Below, piece by piece: positions 61,531 through 64,000 of a DNA stretch of 64,000 bases (position 1 is its first letter; every line of letters begins with the position of its first letter). Under the pieces are notes generated by a model. That model did not search any database, was not told the origin of the DNA, and saw only the letters and a list, made by a program, of their open reading frames with translations. Source of the DNA: CAWELS01 sp964468205 (lineage in GTDB: Bacteria > Acidobacteriota > Terriglobia > Bryobacterales > Bryobacteraceae); the NCBI GenBank assembly GCA_964468205.1, contig CAYXVG010000011.1, positions 68,140 to 132,139 on the forward strand. Reading direction: 5' to 3'. Position numbers and translations under genes: made by a program.

Positions 61531-62028
61531 GATCCAGTCTCCAGGTAAGTCTAATTTGGGAGATGCAGTTATTCGTTGGTACTACGCCGTAACGATACAG
61601 GTTATGACAGAAACGGGCACGGAGCAACAAAAACCGGCAAACCCGAAGGGCTGCATCCGCTCGCGCGATTTCGAGAGGTCTGTCCGGCAGACGGCTTGAC
61701 ATCGACAGTCTCCAAAACACTCCTGTTGCCTCCGCACTAGCGAACGTACAGGAACTCCGACCCGCGGGACTGTCTCGCCTCGCCGGCCCGATGACCGCGG
61801 CCGCCCACCTTCGAGTTTCAGGCCCGTACATCTGAATGATAATGGATTGCGACACAGCCGTGCAATCGGAATGCCGCGGGGAGCAGCCGGCGTTTCCGGC
61901 CTCCAGAGCGCTCCCGCCGCCGAATCTTCTGTTGATGCCGCCGCGCTCCGCGTGTTACACAGAAAGGGAACGGGCTTCTGGGCCGCAAGCCAACTCACGC
62001 CAGGCCCGCCACCGTCAGGAGCGCACCC
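61531..62028. promoter_or_regulatory. Divergent intergenic region before cobA fusion
   Basis: About 500 bases with no supported gene. A perfect TTGACA occurs at 61696-61701 but with no -10 at proper spacing. GATAAT near 61838 could be a -10 for the cobA fusion, giving a leader of about 180 bases. I find no B12-box, SAM or other known riboswitch element. Short frames in other phases lack ribosome sites. Confidence 0.35.
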
Positions 62029-63720
62029 ATTCCAAGCGGAAAGGTATACCTCGTTGGGGCCGGCCCCGGCCACCCGGAACTGCTGACCATTAAGGCCGCG
62101 GAGTTGCTCAAAAGCTGCGACGTGGTGGTTTATGACCGGCTGATCCAGGAAGAGGTCCTCGCCCTCGCCAAGCCCTCCGCCGAGCGGATCTACATGGGCA
62201 AGCCCGTCGGCAAGCACGATTCGCGGCAGGAAGAGGCCAATGACCTCCTGGTGCGCAAGGCCCGCGAGGGCAAGATCGTGGTGCGTCTGAAGGGGGGCGA
62301 CCCCTTCGTCTTCGGCCGGGGCGGCGAAGAGGCCGAATACCTCGCCGCCCATGGCGTCCGTTTCGAGGTGATCCCCGGCGTCACCTCGGCGTTCGCCGCT
62401 CCGCTAAGCGCGGGCATTCCGGTCACCCACCGCGACGCAGCCTCCTCGGTGGCCGTCGTTACCGGCCACGAGGCCACGAAGGACCATGAACACGTGAACT
62501 GGCAATCGCTGACCGGCATCGATACCCTCGTATTCCTCATGGGCGTGAGCAATGCGGGCATGATTGCCGAAACCCTTATTAAGCACGGGAAAGACCCCGA
62601 AACACCGGCCGCGATGATCCAGATGGCGTTCTGGCACGATGAGCGCGCCGTCACCGCCACGCTGGCCACCATCGGGGAAGCGGTTCGCGAGGCCGGCATA
62701 CACCCCCCGGCCACGCTTGTCATCGGCGAAGTGGTGCGCCACCGTACGGTTCTCTCGAAAGCCGAACGCGATCTCAAGCGACGCCCGGACGGGAGTTCCC
62801 GATTCGAACCCGCCCCCGCGCCGGATGAACTCCTCCGGCTCGCGACGGGCGGACTCGCCAGCCAGGCGCTCGGCTTCGCCCTCGAACTTAATCTCTTTGA
62901 CCGCCTCGAGGCGCCGGCCCAGCCCGAGGCTCTCGCCGGGAGCCTGAAACTCAACCCCGAGGCGCTGGCCGAAGTTCTGGAGAGTTTAGTCGCGCTTGGG
63001 GTCCTCGAGCGGCAGGCCGCGGGCTACCGGAACCTCGAGCTTGCCTCGCGGTATCTTCGCAGCGCGACGCCCGAAAGCCTTCGCAACGCTCTTCTGCACC
63101 AGGCAAAACTCGGCGCGCGGTGGGATGGCCTGGCGGCCTACGTCCAGGCGGGCTGCGAGGAGTTCGTGCCAGTGGCGGACGAAGACGAACACCGCGAATC
63201 CTGCGAGCAGCTTTCGCGCTTCGCGGCGCCGCTGGTTACGGAGAGCCTGGACCTCGGGCGTCACAGCCCGGTCCTCCTGCTCGGATACGGGCGCGACGCC
63301 TACCGCAACGCGATTTTGGAGCGCTGGCCGGAGATCCGGCTCACGCTCTTCAGCCCGCACTGGGGGTCTCTTGCCCAGCTCACGCGGATGCCGTGGTCCA
63401 CGGGGGATCCGTATGGCGCCATTCTGCTCACCGGTCTGCTGGCCAGCGCCAACCCTGGAGAGGTCCGTCAGGTGCTCGAATCGGCGGCAAAGTGGCTCCG
63501 CCCGGAGGGACTGCTCGTCCTGCATGACTCCTTCCTTCCTGTCAGCACGCTGCCGCCGCCAGAGATTGTACTCGGCTCGCTCGGCCGCCGGATGAAGCGG
63601 GGCGGCGCGCGGTCCTGGCGTCTCGACCGTCTCGCGGCGGTGCTGGCGGAACTGGGGTTCTCCCAAGTCCAATCGCGGGCGCTGCAGGCGGGAACGGTGC
63701 TGGTCACCGCCCGCCGGTAA
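62029..63720 (+). CDS. cobA: Uroporphyrinogen-III C-methyltransferase fused to an O-methyltransferase-like domain
   Basis: 563 residues from an apparent ATT start. Residues 1-245 are a complete SUMT: GKVYLVGAGPGHPELLTIKAAELL, DVVVYDRLIQEEVL, RLKGGDPFVFGRGGEEAEYL, PGVTSAFAAP and the PVTHRD segment. It makes precorrin-2 for siroheme or cobalamin. Residues about 265-563 resemble a plant/bacterial O-methyltransferase: a winged-helix dimerisation part (LFDRLEAPAQPEALAGSLKL) and a Rossmann-like part, whose SAM loop (LLLGYGRDAY) lacks the usual glycine pattern. No ATG, GTG or TTG precedes the SUMT core in frame; AGGAG (62017-62021) lies 7 bases before ATT 62029. Confidence 0.88.
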   Translation: MPSGKVYLVGAGPGHPELLTIKAAELLKSCDVVVYDRLIQEEVLALAKPSAERIYMGKPVGKHDSRQEEANDLLVRKAREGKIVVRLKGGDPFVFGRGGEEAEYLAAHGVRFEVIPGVTSAFAAPLSAGIPVTHRDAASSVAVVTGHEATKDHEHVNWQSLTGIDTLVFLMGVSNAGMIAETLIKHGKDPETPAAMIQMAFWHDERAVTATLATIGEAVREAGIHPPATLVIGEVVRHRTVLSKAERDLKRRPDGSSRFEPAPAPDELLRLATGGLASQALGFALELNLFDRLEAPAQPEALAGSLKLNPEALAEVLESLVALGVLERQAAGYRNLELASRYLRSATPESLRNALLHQAKLGARWDGLAAYVQAGCEEFVPVADEDEHRESCEQLSRFAAPLVTESLDLGRHSPVLLLGYGRDAYRNAILERWPEIRLTLFSPHWGSLAQLTRMPWSTGDPYGAILLTGLLASANPGEVRQVLESAAKWLRPEGLLVLHDSFLPVSTLPPPEIVLGSLGRRMKRGGARSWRLDRLAAVLAELGFSQVQSRALQAGTVLVTARR

Positions 63721-63818
63721 GCGTCTGGCGCCAGGGTAAGTGCGGACCGCCCGTGTGGCGAATCCGGCGATTCACTCCGCGGAAGCTGGTGAGAGGGGTG
63801 TGTTGGGTTTGTTTCGCA

Positions 63819-64000
63819 TTATGGAACTCCGGGACCGCGCCGGGCGGGTCCAGCGGAGGCGAGGACGTCTTCGAGGATGCGCCGGCCGGCTTGGTCGAGG
63901 CCGGAATCCTCGGCCGGGGCGGCTTCGGACGCCTGTTGCCGCCGTAGGGTTTGGGTTTGTTTCAGCAATTCAGCGGTATTGGTGGTGGCGGTGAGCACGA
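63819..64000 (-). CDS. Possible C-terminal part of a small unidentified protein
   Basis: On the minus strand an open frame enters from the right edge and ends at TAA 63819-63821, giving about 60 residues (VLTATTNTAELLKQTQTLRRQQ, here cut: VLTATTNTAELLKQTQ then TLRRQQ), predicted helical and rich in Gln/Ala/Arg. It could begin at GTG 63998 or outside the window. No family recognised. Confidence 0.3.
   Translation of the reverse strand, partial: VLTATTNTAELLKQTQTLRRQQASEAAPAEDSGLDQAGRRILEDVLASAGPARRGPGVP

Noticed and set aside
61696..61724. TTGACA as -35 of the cobA promoter
   Set aside because: No -10-like hexamer lies 16-19 bases downstream; the perfect -35 alone is not enough.
63740..63994. 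84-residue plus-strand frame at the right end
   Set aside because: Arg/Gly-rich shadow composition without a start signal; the minus-strand frame is somewhat more protein-like but is also weak.

Overview
The window is a high-GC piece of a draft bacterial chromosome. It contains a 100-base run of N at 51627-51726. It most likely comes from the Acidobacteriota, order Bryobacterales (Solibacter-like). The main pointers are the 876-residue secreted protein at 45202-47832, which ends in the Solibacter-type C-terminal domain (TIGR03437) after BACON-like repeats, the many Tat-exported oxidoreductases and hydrolases, the four sulfatases and the HpnI-type hopanoid glycosyltransferase. I see no rRNA, tRNA, CRISPR array, prophage or intact insertion sequence.

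Layout. 1-6189: a Tat-exported esterase, a BON protein, a sugar transporter, a Gfo/Idh/MocA oxidoreductase and two tandem zinc-finger/PAS proteins without any output domain. 6242-11469: a tight five-gene catabolic operon (acylating aldehyde dehydrogenase, 4-hydroxy-2-oxoacid aldolase, PhyH-type dioxygenase, TIM-barrel isomerase-like protein, sulfatase lipoprotein). 11502-14594: hpnI-like gene and thrS. 14913-16402: HD hydrolase, ECF sigma and its zinc anti-sigma. 16395-22363: AddB/AddA-like helicase-nuclease pair, both with a putative Fe-S staple. 22420-29453: DUF362 protein, enolase-superfamily dehydratase, gdhA and a KaiC-like/PEP-synthase-like fusion. 29486-37567: HAD hydrolase, a glycosyltransferase cluster with duplicated GT-C genes and one decayed copy, and a macro-domain protein. 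37525-42824: plsC, then the core unit rpsA-HU-HIT, and larA. 43287-51110: methyltransferases, an SMP-30 lactonase, the TIGR03437 protein and a second glycan cluster. 51127-58798: a broken flavoprotein gene, the assembly gap, three sulfatases, an ACS-type transporter and a UroD-like methyltransferase. 58834-63720: DUF2490 barrel, a three-gene TauE/SafE operon and a cobA-methyltransferase fusion.

How it fits together. The content suggests a soil or sediment heterotroph that takes apart sulfated and acidic carbohydrates outside the cytoplasm (sulfatases, esterase, lactonase, MFS carriers, Gfo/Idh and enolase-family enzymes). It may handle the released sulfur with a TauE/SafE exporter and siroheme synthesis. 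It also builds lipid-linked surface glycans with GT2 and GT-C enzymes.

The most notable signals are these. A TANNNT box sits 6-11 bases before the start codon of nine genes, which suggests widespread leaderless transcription. The cobA-OMT fusion has an apparent ATT start codon. The KaiC-like/PPDK fusion lacks its Walker A and phosphohistidine parts. The zinc-finger/PAS proteins occur as a tandem pair. The AddA-like protein has AddB-style cysteines. All functional statements rest on reading the sequence and on family knowledge; no searches were run.
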